From Streptosporangium sp. NBC_01755 (GTDB taxonomy: Bacteria; Actinomycetota; Actinomycetes; Streptosporangiales; Streptosporangiaceae): DNA of 64,000 nt. Made by a program: the position numbers and the translations under genes. The stretch spans positions 2,542,001-2,606,000 of the forward strand of contig NZ_CP109131.1 of the NCBI RefSeq assembly GCF_035917995.1. The letters are read 5' to 3'. Shown piece after piece: positions 51,487 to 59,931 of the stretch (the stretch's first letter is position 1; every line of letters starts with the position of its first letter). Below the pieces are notes generated by a model. It searched no databases. It saw only the letters and a program-made list of their open reading frames with translations, and had not been told where the DNA came from.

Positions 51487-52700
51487 CAGGTCGCCCAGCT
51501 TGGCTTGGCGGCGATCACGGAGGTGACGGTCGCGGCCGAGGCCGGGGCGACGACCTCCAGCTTGCCACGCTGCCACTGCATCAGCAGCAGGCTGCCGTCG
51601 GGAACGCCGCGCTTGTCCCACTTCAGCGGGCCGACGATGGTGTCGACCGTGTTGGCGTGCAGCCAGGCGGCGATCGCATCCTGGTCGAGCTTGCCGACGG
51701 CTTGGACGCCGACTTGAAGCACTTGCGCCGCGGTGTAGGAGTTGGCGGCGTCCTCGCTCGGTTCCTGCTTGAACTGCTTGCGGTAATCCGCGACGAACTC
51801 GGCGTTGCCCGGATACTTCGAGGCCGGATGCCAGCTGCCGGCGGTGAAGACGGCCTCGGTGTTCGTGGCGCCGATGGCCTGCGGGTAGGTGTTGACACTG
51901 GAGGGCGCCCTGGTCTGGTAGAGGATCGACGGGGTGAAGCCGACCCGCTGCAGGGCCTGGACCACGGCCACGCCGTCGACCTCCAGCGCCCCGTGCACCA
52001 GCAGGGCGGGGTTGGTCTGCCGGATCGCGTTGGCGATCGCGTCGAAGTTCTTGGTGTCCGGCGGGTACTTCTGCCCGTAGACGGTCTCGATGCCGAGCCC
52101 TTCAAAGGTCTTCTGGAGGTTCTGGACGGGCACGTCGGTGCTGGGGTCGTCCTGGTACAGGTAGGCCGCGGTGGCGGGCCGCTCCTTCAGGCCCTCCACA
52201 TAAGCGGCGAACGGCCGATGCGCGGTGTCGGTCGTGCCCGGCTGGCTGAAGAACAGCCTGGTGTGGCCGCGCGAGAAGATATCCGCCGCACCACCCGACG
52301 GCTCGATGTAGAGCATGCGGTTGCGGTCGGCGACGGTCGAAGCCGGCAGGTTCAGGAACGAGGAGAACGTGCCGATCAGCAGGTCCACCCGATCCTGGGT
52401 GATCAGCCGGTTGTAGTTGGAGACCACGGTGTTCTGGTCGAAGCCATCGTCCAGGATGACGAACTCCACCTTGCGGCCCAGGAGCCCGCCGCGCGTGTTG
52501 ATCTGGCTCTGCCAGACCTGGTAGCCCTTGTAGCCGGGATCGGCGACGTCCGCGGCCGGGCCGGTGAGCGGCAGCGATGCGCCGATCTTGAGTGAGTTCG
52601 AGGAGGAGGAAGAAGAGGAGGAGGAGCCTGACGAACCGCATGCGGTGGTCAGCGACAGCAGTGATGCGCCGAGGAGGAACGAGCGCCGGTCGATGGTCAT
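51486..52700 (-). CDS. LIV-type ABC substrate-binding lipoprotein
   Basis: The 404-residue periplasmic-binding-type protein starts MTIDRRSFLLGASLLSLTTAC, a twin-arginine signal with lipobox. A serine tract (about ten Ser) and then the Peripla_BP_6 fold follow (IGASLPLTGPAADVADPGYKGYQVW, VDLLIGTFSS, ALLVHGALEVDG). Related proteins bind amino acids, amides or aromatic acids; the ligand is not evident. The serine tract probably serves as a flexible tether. Confidence 0.88.
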   Translation of the reverse strand: MTIDRRSFLLGASLLSLTTACGSSGSSSSSSSSSNSLKIGASLPLTGPAADVADPGYKGYQVWQSQINTRGGLLGRKVEFVILDDGFDQNTVVSNYNRLITQDRVDLLIGTFSSFLNLPASTVADRNRMLYIEPSGGAADIFSRGHTRLFFSQPGTTDTAHRPFAAYVEGLKERPATAAYLYQDDPSTDVPVQNLQKTFEGLGIETVYGQKYPPDTKNFDAIANAIRQTNPALLVHGALEVDGVAVVQALQRVGFTPSILYQTRAPSSVNTYPQAIGATNTEAVFTAGSWHPASKYPGNAEFVADYRKQFKQEPSEDAANSYTAAQVLQVGVQAVGKLDQDAIAAWLHANTVDTIVGPLKWDKRGVPDGSLLLMQWQRGKLEVVAPASAATVTSVIAAKPSWAT

Positions 52701-52709
52701 GGTTCACTC

Positions 52710-53828
52710 TCAGAGGTCGGTCAGCCCAGGCACCACTACCTGGGTGGGATCGTTACCCACCGCCGCCAGGGAGGCGGCGGCGAAGTCGGTGACGCAGCTG
52801 GACAGCAGCTGCCTCGGGTCCTCCAGCACGATGCGGAGCCTGGTCACAAGCGCACGCATGTCGTCGGCCGAGTGGATGGCGGGCATCTCGCTCACCTCGG
52901 CGACGCCGAGGTCGGTGACGTCGGGGAGCGTGAGGCCGCCAGGGACGTAGCGCGGATAGCCGTCGAACATCACGTCGCCGAGTTCGACGGTGGCCCTGGT
53001 GCTGCACCAGAGGGTGCGCAGGTCCTCCTCCAGCGCGATCACCTGGGTGAGGTCGCCGCCGGCAGGGGAGGGGAAGGTGGGCGCGTGCGGGGCCACGTAC
53101 ACGCGATCCAACGGAAGGCGGCCGCGCGAGGCGGCGAGGATCATCGTGGCCACGCTGCTGGTGTTCCAGGTGACGCCCGCGGTCGGACGGCCCTGCCTGC
53201 CCGCGATCACCACCATGGCCCGCTCCCAGGCCAGGTCCTGCTCGGTGAACCAGCGCGTGATGCGGAAGCTGGTGTCGAGGCTGACCAGGAAGAACGTGGC
53301 CACCATCATTGAGTTGATGCCGTTGTCGAGGTAGTCGCGGCGGAGCGTCTCGGAAGTGAGATAGTCCTCGTCGTCCAGCGCGGCCGTGAGGTAGCGGGCG
53401 GTCATCGCGCACGCGTGGTCGACCATGTCGGCGATCTCACGTTCCCTGCCCCGGTAGGCCTCGACCGCGATCCGGTCCCGCCACAGTTCGATGCTGTTGG
53501 CGGCGCGGGTGGCCTTGACCTCGGCCAGCAGGCGCTCGGCGGCCTTCCGCCAGGACTCCTCGCCCAGGTCGCGGAGCCTGACCAGCGAAGCCACGGCGGG
53601 ACCCAGGTGGGAGATCGCCGTCAGCTCCTTGAAGCCCCTGGTCGAGAGCCGGAACCCTTCGACCGTGGGCGGCCTGCCGTCTCCCGGGTAGAGCGCGATG
53701 TCGGTGGCCGTCGCGGCGATCAGCGGGTTGTTGCGCGCGCGATCGGTGACCGCGCGCCCCAGTCTCCTGCCGATGCTGTCCGGATCGGCTGTGTAGGTGG
53801 CGAACAGCCGGATGAACTCCTCGGTCAC
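52710..53828 (-). CDS. Operon protein of unknown family
   Basis: I do not recognise this 372-residue protein. It is soluble, has no signal peptide, and is helical at first (residues 1-140), then mixed. Notable phrases are SSVATMILAASRGRLPLDRVYVAPHAPTFP, VIALEEDLRTLWCSTRATVELGD and MFDGYPRYVPGGLTLP. No nucleotide-binding or metal motif is obvious. It overlaps the propeller gene by ATGA and precedes the binding protein by nine bases, so it is part of the uptake/degradation unit. It could be an enzyme of the pathway. Confidence 0.7.
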   Translation of the reverse strand: MTEEFIRLFATYTADPDSIGRRLGRAVTDRARNNPLIAATATDIALYPGDGRPPTVEGFRLSTRGFKELTAISHLGPAVASLVRLRDLGEESWRKAAERLLAEVKATRAANSIELWRDRIAVEAYRGREREIADMVDHACAMTARYLTAALDDEDYLTSETLRRDYLDNGINSMMVATFFLVSLDTSFRITRWFTEQDLAWERAMVVIAGRQGRPTAGVTWNTSSVATMILAASRGRLPLDRVYVAPHAPTFPSPAGGDLTQVIALEEDLRTLWCSTRATVELGDVMFDGYPRYVPGGLTLPDVTDLGVAEVSEMPAIHSADDMRALVTRLRIVLEDPRQLLSSCVTDFAAASLAAVGNDPTQVVVPGLTDL

Positions 53829-54904
53829 TGGTGCTCCTGCTCGATGAAGCGGTAGATGACGCTCTCGGTGGCGAACCGCACGTCGGCGCTGAGCCCGTTG
53901 GAGACCGCCACGAGTGGCCCCCGGTCGTCGGTGAAGACGGCAACGTCCGTGCCGCCGCTGGTGGGGAACTCCTCGACGACGCGCAGCCCACCGTCCTGCC
54001 AGTGGTAGAGCTGGGAACTCAGCGCGGTCGTCGGCGCGGCGGGGGTGCCGTGAATGAAGTTGACCCGCAGCACGTACAGGCCGCCCTTGCCCTGCAGGAC
54101 CGCGAACTCGCGGGTGCCGAGCCCGTCCAGCACGGCGTGCTCCACGAACGACTCACCATCCCAGCGCAGTAGCCGCGACGGGCTGAGGATGCAGCCGACG
54201 AGTAGATACTCCTCGCCGTCGGCGCGGAAGGAGGCGAAAGCCCGGCCGTGCTGCTCGGCCAGCTTCTGGTGTACGGCGAAGCGCGCTCCGTCCCAGCGGT
54301 ACAGGACGGACGGAGCGAGGTGGTCGGCGTGGGCGAGGAAGTCGTGCCCCGCCACCCGGAAGGCGTGCCAGTTGTAGCCCTGCTCGGAGGCGATCTCCTG
54401 GAACGGTTCGAAGGCCCGGCCGTCCCATCGGTAGATCCGCGACGGCTGGCTCCCAGCCAGCGGAAGCCCCTGTGCCAGGGCCAGGAAATGTTGATCGGCC
54501 AGCGTGAAGTGCCGCCACTGCTTGGCCGCGAAACCGGGCACGCTCTGGAAGGGGACGAAGCGCGCGCCGTCCCATTCGTACAGCTGGGAGTCCACGCCGA
54601 ACGCATAGGGGTCTTGGCCGCGGCGGATGCTCGCGGTCGCCAGGAACGCCCGCCGGCCGATCCGGAAGAACTCCGCGTCCTCACCGCCCGGCACCTGAAG
54701 GCTCTGGAAGGGCTCGAAACCTTCGGCTGTAAGGCGGAGTACCCGCAGTTCGGTGTCACTGTCGCCGACGTTCATACCGGGTGGTTGCCCGGGCACGTCG
54801 ACGGCCAGCTGCGGGATGGCCAGCAGTGAGAGGCCGTCAACCTGGAAGAGCTCCACCGCCCGGGCACCTGAGGTGCGAATGCGGCACGACTCCACGAGAT
54901 ACAT
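53825..54904 (-). CDS. EAR/EPTP-repeat beta-propeller protein
   Basis: The 359-residue protein is a seven-repeat propeller of the EAR (EPTP) type: repeated LYRWDGARFAVHQKLAEQHG-like and FRADGEEYLLVG phrases about 45-50 residues apart. EAR domains are best known in animal secreted proteins (LGI1, TSPEAR); bacterial ones are little studied. It has no signal peptide, so it is probably cytosolic. ATG 54904 follows GGGGG five bases upstream. It is the first gene of the operon, which suggests a scaffold or ligand-binding role. Confidence 0.8.
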   Translation of the reverse strand: MYLVESCRIRTSGARAVELFQVDGLSLLAIPQLAVDVPGQPPGMNVGDSDTELRVLRLTAEGFEPFQSLQVPGGEDAEFFRIGRRAFLATASIRRGQDPYAFGVDSQLYEWDGARFVPFQSVPGFAAKQWRHFTLADQHFLALAQGLPLAGSQPSRIYRWDGRAFEPFQEIASEQGYNWHAFRVAGHDFLAHADHLAPSVLYRWDGARFAVHQKLAEQHGRAFASFRADGEEYLLVGCILSPSRLLRWDGESFVEHAVLDGLGTREFAVLQGKGGLYVLRVNFIHGTPAAPTTALSSQLYHWQDGGLRVVEEFPTSGGTDVAVFTDDRGPLVAVSNGLSADVRFATESVIYRFIEQEHQ

Positions 54905-54920
54905 GTGATCCCCCTCACAG

Positions 54921-54997
54921 TGAATGTGAATTCTGATTCATCATGCAGGCATCGGCTGGAGTTGACAACCCTTGCCCAAGGGGTGAATTTGAATTCA
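54921..54997 (-). promoter_or_regulatory. Promoter of the uptake/degradation operon with two palindromes
   Basis: On the minus strand TTGTCA (54963-54968) and CATGAT (54940-54945) are 17 bases apart. Palindrome 1, TGAATGTGAATTCTGATTCA (54921-54940), lies just after the -10; palindrome 2, TGAATTTGAATTCA (54984-54997), lies before the -35. Both share a TGAAT...ATTCA pattern around GAATTC and fit a dimeric TetR protein. Confidence 0.65.
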
Positions 54998-55021
54998 TCT
55001 TCATCTTGAGGGGAGATCAGT

Positions 55022-55384
55022 GTGCACCTAGGCTTGAAAGCGCGTCTGGGCCGTCACGGCGGTGGCTGGTCCGCCGGAGACAAGAGCGAGCTGCAGCGGA
55101 TCCCTGAGTGGACATCACTGCTCTCGCAGGGATTTGCCGTTGCCTCCGTCAACTACACCCTGAGCACGAGCGCCAAGTTCCCGCAGCAGATCCACGAGGT
55201 GAAGGCCTCGATCCGGTATCTGCGCGCCAACGGCTTCCGCTACGGCCTCAACGGCCGGATCGGCCTGTGGGGCGGATCTGCGGGTGGGCAGCTTGCGCCC
55301 TGGCGGGCACGAGTTGCGGGGTTCCCGCGCTGGAAGGCAAGGTGGGTGGACGCGGCCCCTCCAGCTGTGTTCAGGCGGTAGCGG
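55022..55384 (+). pseudogene. Alpha/beta-hydrolase (carboxylesterase) fragment, frameshifted
   Basis: The frame from GTG 55022 contains HGGGWSAGDK (oxyanion loop), FAVASVNYTLS, KASIRYLRANG and the nucleophile elbow GLWGGSAGGQLA, as in BD-FAE-type esterases. The part before HGGGW is missing. Shortly after the elbow the frame shifts: LAGTSCGVPALEGK continues in another frame up to SSCVQAV. The remaining two thirds with the Asp and His of the triad are absent. Confidence 0.72.
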
Positions 55385-55508
55385 CCACGGCGCGGGAGCG
55401 CATCGCGCGGCTCGGTCTCATCCTCGACTTCCGGGCGGGCAAGCTGTCGGGCGGTCAACGCGCCCAGTTCGCCCTCACCCTGGGCCTGGCCAAGCGATCC
55501 GGCTGGTG
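55385..55508 (+). pseudogene. ABC transporter ATPase fragment
   Basis: About 40 codons read RERIARLGLILDFRAGKLSGGQRAQFALTLGLAKR, the signature-motif segment of an ABC ATPase. Walker A and B parts are absent on either side. It is fused directly to the esterase remnant. Confidence 0.7.
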
Positions 55509-55680
55509 AGCGCCTTCGTCCATGGCAAGGTCACCGCCTACCTGTGCACAGTGGACGCCAAGTGCGAAGCCCTGCGGACCGACGACACCGTCGAACTGCT
55601 CAACCTGCCGCTGGTGGTGCTCACCGACCGCAGTTGCGCCTCGGCGTGTGAGCACTTCAGCTCCGCCGAGAGCCACGCCA
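55504..55680 (+). pseudogene. S41-family peptidase fragment
   Basis: The frame reads LVSAFVHGKVTAYLC then DDTVELLNLPLVVLTDRSCASACEHFSSA, the catalytic-serine region (S-C-A-S-A) of a C-terminal-processing/tricorn-core peptidase. Nothing of the rest of the enzyme is present. The following about 120 bases have an open frame of unknown origin. Confidence 0.68.
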
Positions 55681-55799
55681 CGACCTTGTCCGACGGGCGG
55701 GTCGCCGACTGCATCGCGTGCGACAGCGACACCGATCCGGGCTTCGGCACGAGGGTGGTTCAGGGCCAGACGGCCGACGTCTCCTTCGTGCTCGACCGG

Positions 55800-58442
55800 T
55801 TACCAGCGAAGCGGGGCGGTTCCGACCTGATCGACCGCTCCAGAATCGCGATGGTCGGCCAGTCCGTCCGTGGCGCGCAGCGCGTACAGGTTGCCGTTGG
55901 AGCTGCCGACGTAGACGAGGCCGCCGGCCACGACCGGCCGGGTCTGGAAGCGGCCGCCGGTCTGGAAGCGCCAGCGGGGCGCGCCGGTGGCCGGGTCCAG
56001 CGCGTACAGCGTACCGTCCTCGTCCTGGACGAAGACGGTGTCCCCCTGGACCGACACCGTGGCGGTGAACGGCTTGCTCCACCGTTCCCGCCCGGTTTCG
56101 GGGTCGAGGGCGTGCAGGCTCCGGCCGGCGACGTAGACCTTTCCTCGTGACGCGGTGACGTTCCAGATGCCGCTGTCGCCCTCGGCGGCGAGCCTCCATC
56201 GTTCCTGGCCGGAGGCGGCGTTCAGCGCGTACGTGCGCCCGGCGAGATCGCCGAGGTAGACGGTACCGCCGATCACGACGGGGTCGTACCGGACGGCGGC
56301 GCTGACGCGGGCGCGCCACCGCGCCTTCCCGGTGGCGGGGTCGAGCGCGGACGCCTTCGCGCCGGTGATCACGAAGACGGCCTCCCCGGTCGCGGCCAGG
56401 TAACCGGCCGGGTTGATATTGCCGGTGCCCACGCGGGAACGCCGGCGAAGCGCACCCGTCCTGGCGTCGAGGGCGTACAGCATGCCTTCCCGGCTGCTCA
56501 CGTGGACGGTGCCGGCGGCCACGGCCACGCGGCCCAGGGTGCCGGGGACGCGGAAGCGCCACCGCTGCTCGCCGGTGGCGGCCTCCAGCGCGACGACGTG
56601 GGTGAGGCCGACGCCCGCGTACACGCCGCCGTCCTGGATGACGAGGTCCTTGATGCCGACGTACCGGGTGCCAAAGCGGCGATTCCACCGCATCCGGCCG
56701 GTGGCGGTGTCGATGGCCGCCACCCCGTCGCTCCTCGCGCCGAAGAGCACGCCGTCCACGAGCATGGGCGCGGCCGGCCAGGATTTCCACCGTGCCCGGC
56801 CGGTGACGGCGTCCAGGGCGTACAGCCCGTCGTCGGCGCCGGCGTACACGACACCGCCGCCCACCACCGGGTCGGTGTTGACGCTCCCGTCGGCGAGATG
56901 GGTCCACCCGCCCGTCCGCGCCGGAGGCAGGACGCGCTCCCCCGGCCGGTAGCGGGCCATCAGGTTGTCACGCACCCGGACTGCGGCCAGGCGCTGCACC
57001 AGCCGCGACGGCGACGTCAGCCGGACGATGACCGGACCCACATTGACGAGCATCGCGCCGAAGGTCCCCCCGGGGCCGTGGGCGGTGTAGGAGAAGATGC
57101 CGTCGCCCTCGATCGTGGGGTCGTAGTCGAAGCTCTCGTGACGCCTGGTCTGCTCGGCGGCGTCGGTGAAGAGGGCGCCGGCGTTCGGGGACACCCAGCT
57201 CACGGAGAGCGAGATGACCTCGCCGTCGTCCTCGGGCGGCACCCAGTCGCAGGTCACGGGCCTGGGCAGCGTGAGGTGGCCCAGGGACTTGTTTCCCGGG
57301 ACGCGGCGGACGTCCTGGCCGAGGTCGCGCGAGGTGAGCAGGGAGCAGGCATCCGGCCACTCGCCCGGCGGGACGCCGCCGAGCGCGACGGGGCCGGTGG
57401 GACGTCCGTAGACGGGACGCAGGGCGGTGATCCGGGCGTCACCGTGGATGAAGGCCATATGGGAGGTCGCCCCCACGAGGACGGTGGTGTGGGTGAGCGG
57501 CCTGTCGAGGGGAAGCGCGACGGGAGGGCCGGTGTCCTGCTCTCGCGAGATGAGGTAACCGGGCAGCGGCCACGCGTTGTTCCAGTCGAACCCGGGGCGG
57601 TCCTCGGCGTCGGGATGCTGACCGACCTCCGGCGACGGGCTCCCGGCGGCGGCCCTGTCCAGGCGGGAGCGGGGCAGCGGTGTGCCGTCCTGCGTGAAGA
57701 GGAAATCGTCGCCGTCCACCGCCGCGATGACGAAGCCCTCCGACGCCCTCTTGAACCAGAGCCGGATACCGACGCCCGGCGGGACGTTCCAGGTGGTCAC
57801 CGGACGTGTCCAGTTTCGCCGTAGCGTGCGCGGATCGAAGGAGTCGAGTCGCACGCGGCCTTGCCCGCAGCGGCTCAGCAGCAGCAGGGCCCGGGATGTG
57901 GAGCCGGTCTCTCCCTCGCAGCCCACCGCCTCGGCGGCCCGCGCCCGGACGCCGCCGGTTCGCACGTCCAGCGAGAGCAGCCCGGACTCCTGGTGGAAGA
58001 CGACGACGCCGTACTCGGACACCAGGATCCGCGGGAGGTCGTCCGCCCGTGGCCCCGACGGGGGCAGCTCGTGCCGCCACAACGGGCCGCCGGAGGCCAG
58101 GTCGTAGCCGTACAGGGTCCGGTCCGACGATCCTTTCGGGCTCCCGGTCACGACGAGGGTGCCGACCGTGGCCCACGCGTCGCTGAGGGAAGTGACCGGG
58201 GTGCGAATGGTGAGCCGGATCGCGCCGGTGCCGGGATCGCGCACGGTCACTGTCCCCTCCGGCGTCGCCATGATCAGATTCTCGCCGGACAGGAAGGAGA
58301 ACGAGGCCGTCTCATCGGCGGGGGCCGACCACGCCGCCTCCCATCTCATGAGCTCCAGCGGAGGCCGCGAGTCGTCGGCGACCGCGACCGCCGCGGCCAG
58401 CGAGAGCGCCGTCAGGGCCCGGAGGCAACGGGTGATCAGCAC
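55800..58442 (-). CDS. Secreted PQQ-type (pyrrolo-quinoline quinone repeat) beta-propeller protein
   Basis: The 880-residue product has a signal peptide (CLRALTALSLAAAVAVA). The first half has irregular sheet sequence; the second half (about 500-850) is a regular eight-bladed PQQ-like propeller with repeated V-Y-A-G-x-x-D-G-x-L-Y-A-L-D-x-x-T-G-x-x-R-W blades. Such propellers act as scaffolds (BamB-like) or as ligand sensors; no quinoprotein dehydrogenase residues are evident. GTG 58442 overlaps the upstream gene by seven bases, so the two are coupled. Confidence 0.8.
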   Translation of the reverse strand: MLITRCLRALTALSLAAAVAVADDSRPPLELMRWEAAWSAPADETASFSFLSGENLIMATPEGTVTVRDPGTGAIRLTIRTPVTSLSDAWATVGTLVVTGSPKGSSDRTLYGYDLASGGPLWRHELPPSGPRADDLPRILVSEYGVVVFHQESGLLSLDVRTGGVRARAAEAVGCEGETGSTSRALLLLSRCGQGRVRLDSFDPRTLRRNWTRPVTTWNVPPGVGIRLWFKRASEGFVIAAVDGDDFLFTQDGTPLPRSRLDRAAAGSPSPEVGQHPDAEDRPGFDWNNAWPLPGYLISREQDTGPPVALPLDRPLTHTTVLVGATSHMAFIHGDARITALRPVYGRPTGPVALGGVPPGEWPDACSLLTSRDLGQDVRRVPGNKSLGHLTLPRPVTCDWVPPEDDGEVISLSVSWVSPNAGALFTDAAEQTRRHESFDYDPTIEGDGIFSYTAHGPGGTFGAMLVNVGPVIVRLTSPSRLVQRLAAVRVRDNLMARYRPGERVLPPARTGGWTHLADGSVNTDPVVGGGVVYAGADDGLYALDAVTGRARWKSWPAAPMLVDGVLFGARSDGVAAIDTATGRMRWNRRFGTRYVGIKDLVIQDGGVYAGVGLTHVVALEAATGEQRWRFRVPGTLGRVAVAAGTVHVSSREGMLYALDARTGALRRRSRVGTGNINPAGYLAATGEAVFVITGAKASALDPATGKARWRARVSAAVRYDPVVIGGTVYLGDLAGRTYALNAASGQERWRLAAEGDSGIWNVTASRGKVYVAGRSLHALDPETGRERWSKPFTATVSVQGDTVFVQDEDGTLYALDPATGAPRWRFQTGGRFQTRPVVAGGLVYVGSSNGNLYALRATDGLADHRDSGAVDQVGTAPLRW

Positions 58443-59284
58443 GTCCGGCGTCCCGCGCAGGAGACCGGCCGCCAGCCTCCCTGCGGCGCCTCCCGGTAGT
58501 AGGCCCGGTAGCGGTCGGCCTCCCCGCTCAACCGGAACGGCCCCCCATCCGGCCCTTTGATCACAACCTTTTCGGCACGGTCGTCCGCGAGCACCGTGAC
58601 CAGCAGGTCGAACTCGTAGTACGCCTTCTTGCCGGTGAAGCTCAGGCTGAGCGTGACCCGCTCGTCCCGTTTCAGGTCGATCTGCTTCTTCCGGAAGTAC
58701 TCGGTACCGCCGTCGGTCGTGAACCGGGGCGCGGGGCGGTCGAGGTCGGCGGCCATCTCGACGGTGCCCGTCTCGCCGCTGCCGGTGATGGCGATCAGGC
58801 GGGCGCCCTCCGACACCGGCATGCGGGCGAGGACCTGCGGCACGATGTTCACGATGCGCAGGCTGGTGCGGTTCCCGGTCAGCACGACGGTGACGTCCAT
58901 GCTGTCGATCAGGGCCATCTGGTGGCGCGCCAGCACCCCGTCACGCTGCTTGCCCGCGTGAGCGGCCAGCATGACCGCCCGGCCCTCGGGGTCGGTCACC
59001 GGTTCGCGCAGGACGGTATCGCGCTCGGAGTAGTCGACGGCCACGTGGCCGACGGTGATCGGGGCCGCGCCGCGTACCTGCTCGACCGTGTCGGAGCCGT
59101 GCGCGTTGTACCACTCGGTGAACACGACGCCGAACACGGCCAGGATTACAGCGCTGGCGATCCCCGCCAGCCACGCCGGCGATCCTTTCGGCGGGGCGGG
59201 ATCGGACGCTTCGACTTCCCCCTGCTGCCGGGCCGCGACGTCGCGGCTGGGGGACGTGCTCTTGTTCCGGCGCGCTCTGCCCAT
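58436..59284 (-). CDS. Single-pass membrane protein of unknown function
   Basis: The 282-residue protein has a short basic cytosolic head (GRARRNKSTSPSR), one membrane helix at about residues 39-60 (WLAGIASAVILAVFGVVFTEWY), and an extracytoplasmic beta-rich domain of about 220 residues. I know no family for it. ATG 59284 is taken because GGAGG lies upstream. The coupled PQQ propeller is secreted to the same side, so the pair may form a complex. Confidence 0.68.
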   Translation of the reverse strand: MGRARRNKSTSPSRDVAARQQGEVEASDPAPPKGSPAWLAGIASAVILAVFGVVFTEWYNAHGSDTVEQVRGAAPITVGHVAVDYSERDTVLREPVTDPEGRAVMLAAHAGKQRDGVLARHQMALIDSMDVTVVLTGNRTSLRIVNIVPQVLARMPVSEGARLIAITGSGETGTVEMAADLDRPAPRFTTDGGTEYFRKKQIDLKRDERVTLSLSFTGKKAYYEFDLLVTVLADDRAEKVVIKGPDGGPFRLSGEADRYRAYYREAPQGGWRPVSCAGRRTC

Positions 59285-59639
59285 TGGGACACGTTCCTCC
59301 ATGACCGATCGTCAAGGCCAGCGTAGGCTTGAGCCTGAGCGCGCCGGAGCGGTTTCCGGCTATTCACACCGTTGGCGAGCGTGTCCGATGTGTCCTGCAG
59401 ATCCCTGGGCCACTCGGAGGCGCCGGTTGCCACGCTGGACATGACCTCGCGGCTCGTGGGCGACCTCAAGAAACGACTCGCGCATGGCCGCGTGGCCCAA
59501 ACACTGCTGACCGCGCTCATGGTCTGCCTGGCCAACCAGCACATCCTGCTCAGCCGGCGGCAAGCCCACGACCGCCCCGAGGAGCCCACACCTCAGGACA
59601 CGGCAACACCTGACGAGCACGACCCCGCCCCGCCCAGGG
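59285..59639. other. Gap without a supported gene
   Basis: Only short frames occur. One plus-strand frame (59430-59600) reads TSRLVGDLKKRLAHGRVAQTLLTALMVCLANQHILLSRRQ, which might be the end of a decayed gene, but no start, ribosome binding site or family is recognisable. Confidence 0.4.
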
Positions 59640-59882
59640 CAGGTCGCCCGAGGTCAGGTTGATCAACATCGTGCCATTCAGCTTGATATCGCTCGCGCCG
59701 AGCAGCTCGTGCATGGCCTGGTAATCGGTGACGCAGATGATCGTCAGGGAACCCGCCTTGAGCGCGTCGCCAACCGTGGGCGCCAGCCGTGCACCCTCGG
59801 CCACCAGTTGGTCGGCCTTGGAGGTCGTGCGGTTCCACACGGTTGTGGGATGCCCGGCCCTCCGCCCCAGCCCTTGCCTCAT
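59640..59882 (-). pseudogene. Imine-reductase / 3-hydroxyisobutyrate-dehydrogenase-like N-terminal fragment
   Basis: About 80 codons read AGHPTTVWNRTTSKADQLVAEGARLA, GDALKAGSLTIICVTDYQAMHELL and LNGTMLINLTSGD, the NADP-binding domain of the IRED/beta-hydroxyacid dehydrogenase group. The first glycine motif (GxGxMG) is missing and the frame loses similarity after 59640, so both ends are gone. Confidence 0.7.
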
Positions 59883-59921
59883 CTATCGATGTTCGATAGA
59901 TTCTCATCGCAACTCGATAGA
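59882..59921 (+). promoter_or_regulatory. Operator for the DUF2975/XRE pair
   Basis: TCTATCGA-TGT-TCGATAGA (59882-59900) is a perfect inverted repeat and a third half-site TCGATAGA lies at 59914-59921. It ends eleven bases before the membrane-protein start and fits a small XRE dimer. Confidence 0.7.
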
Positions 59922-59931
59922 AGGATGGGTC

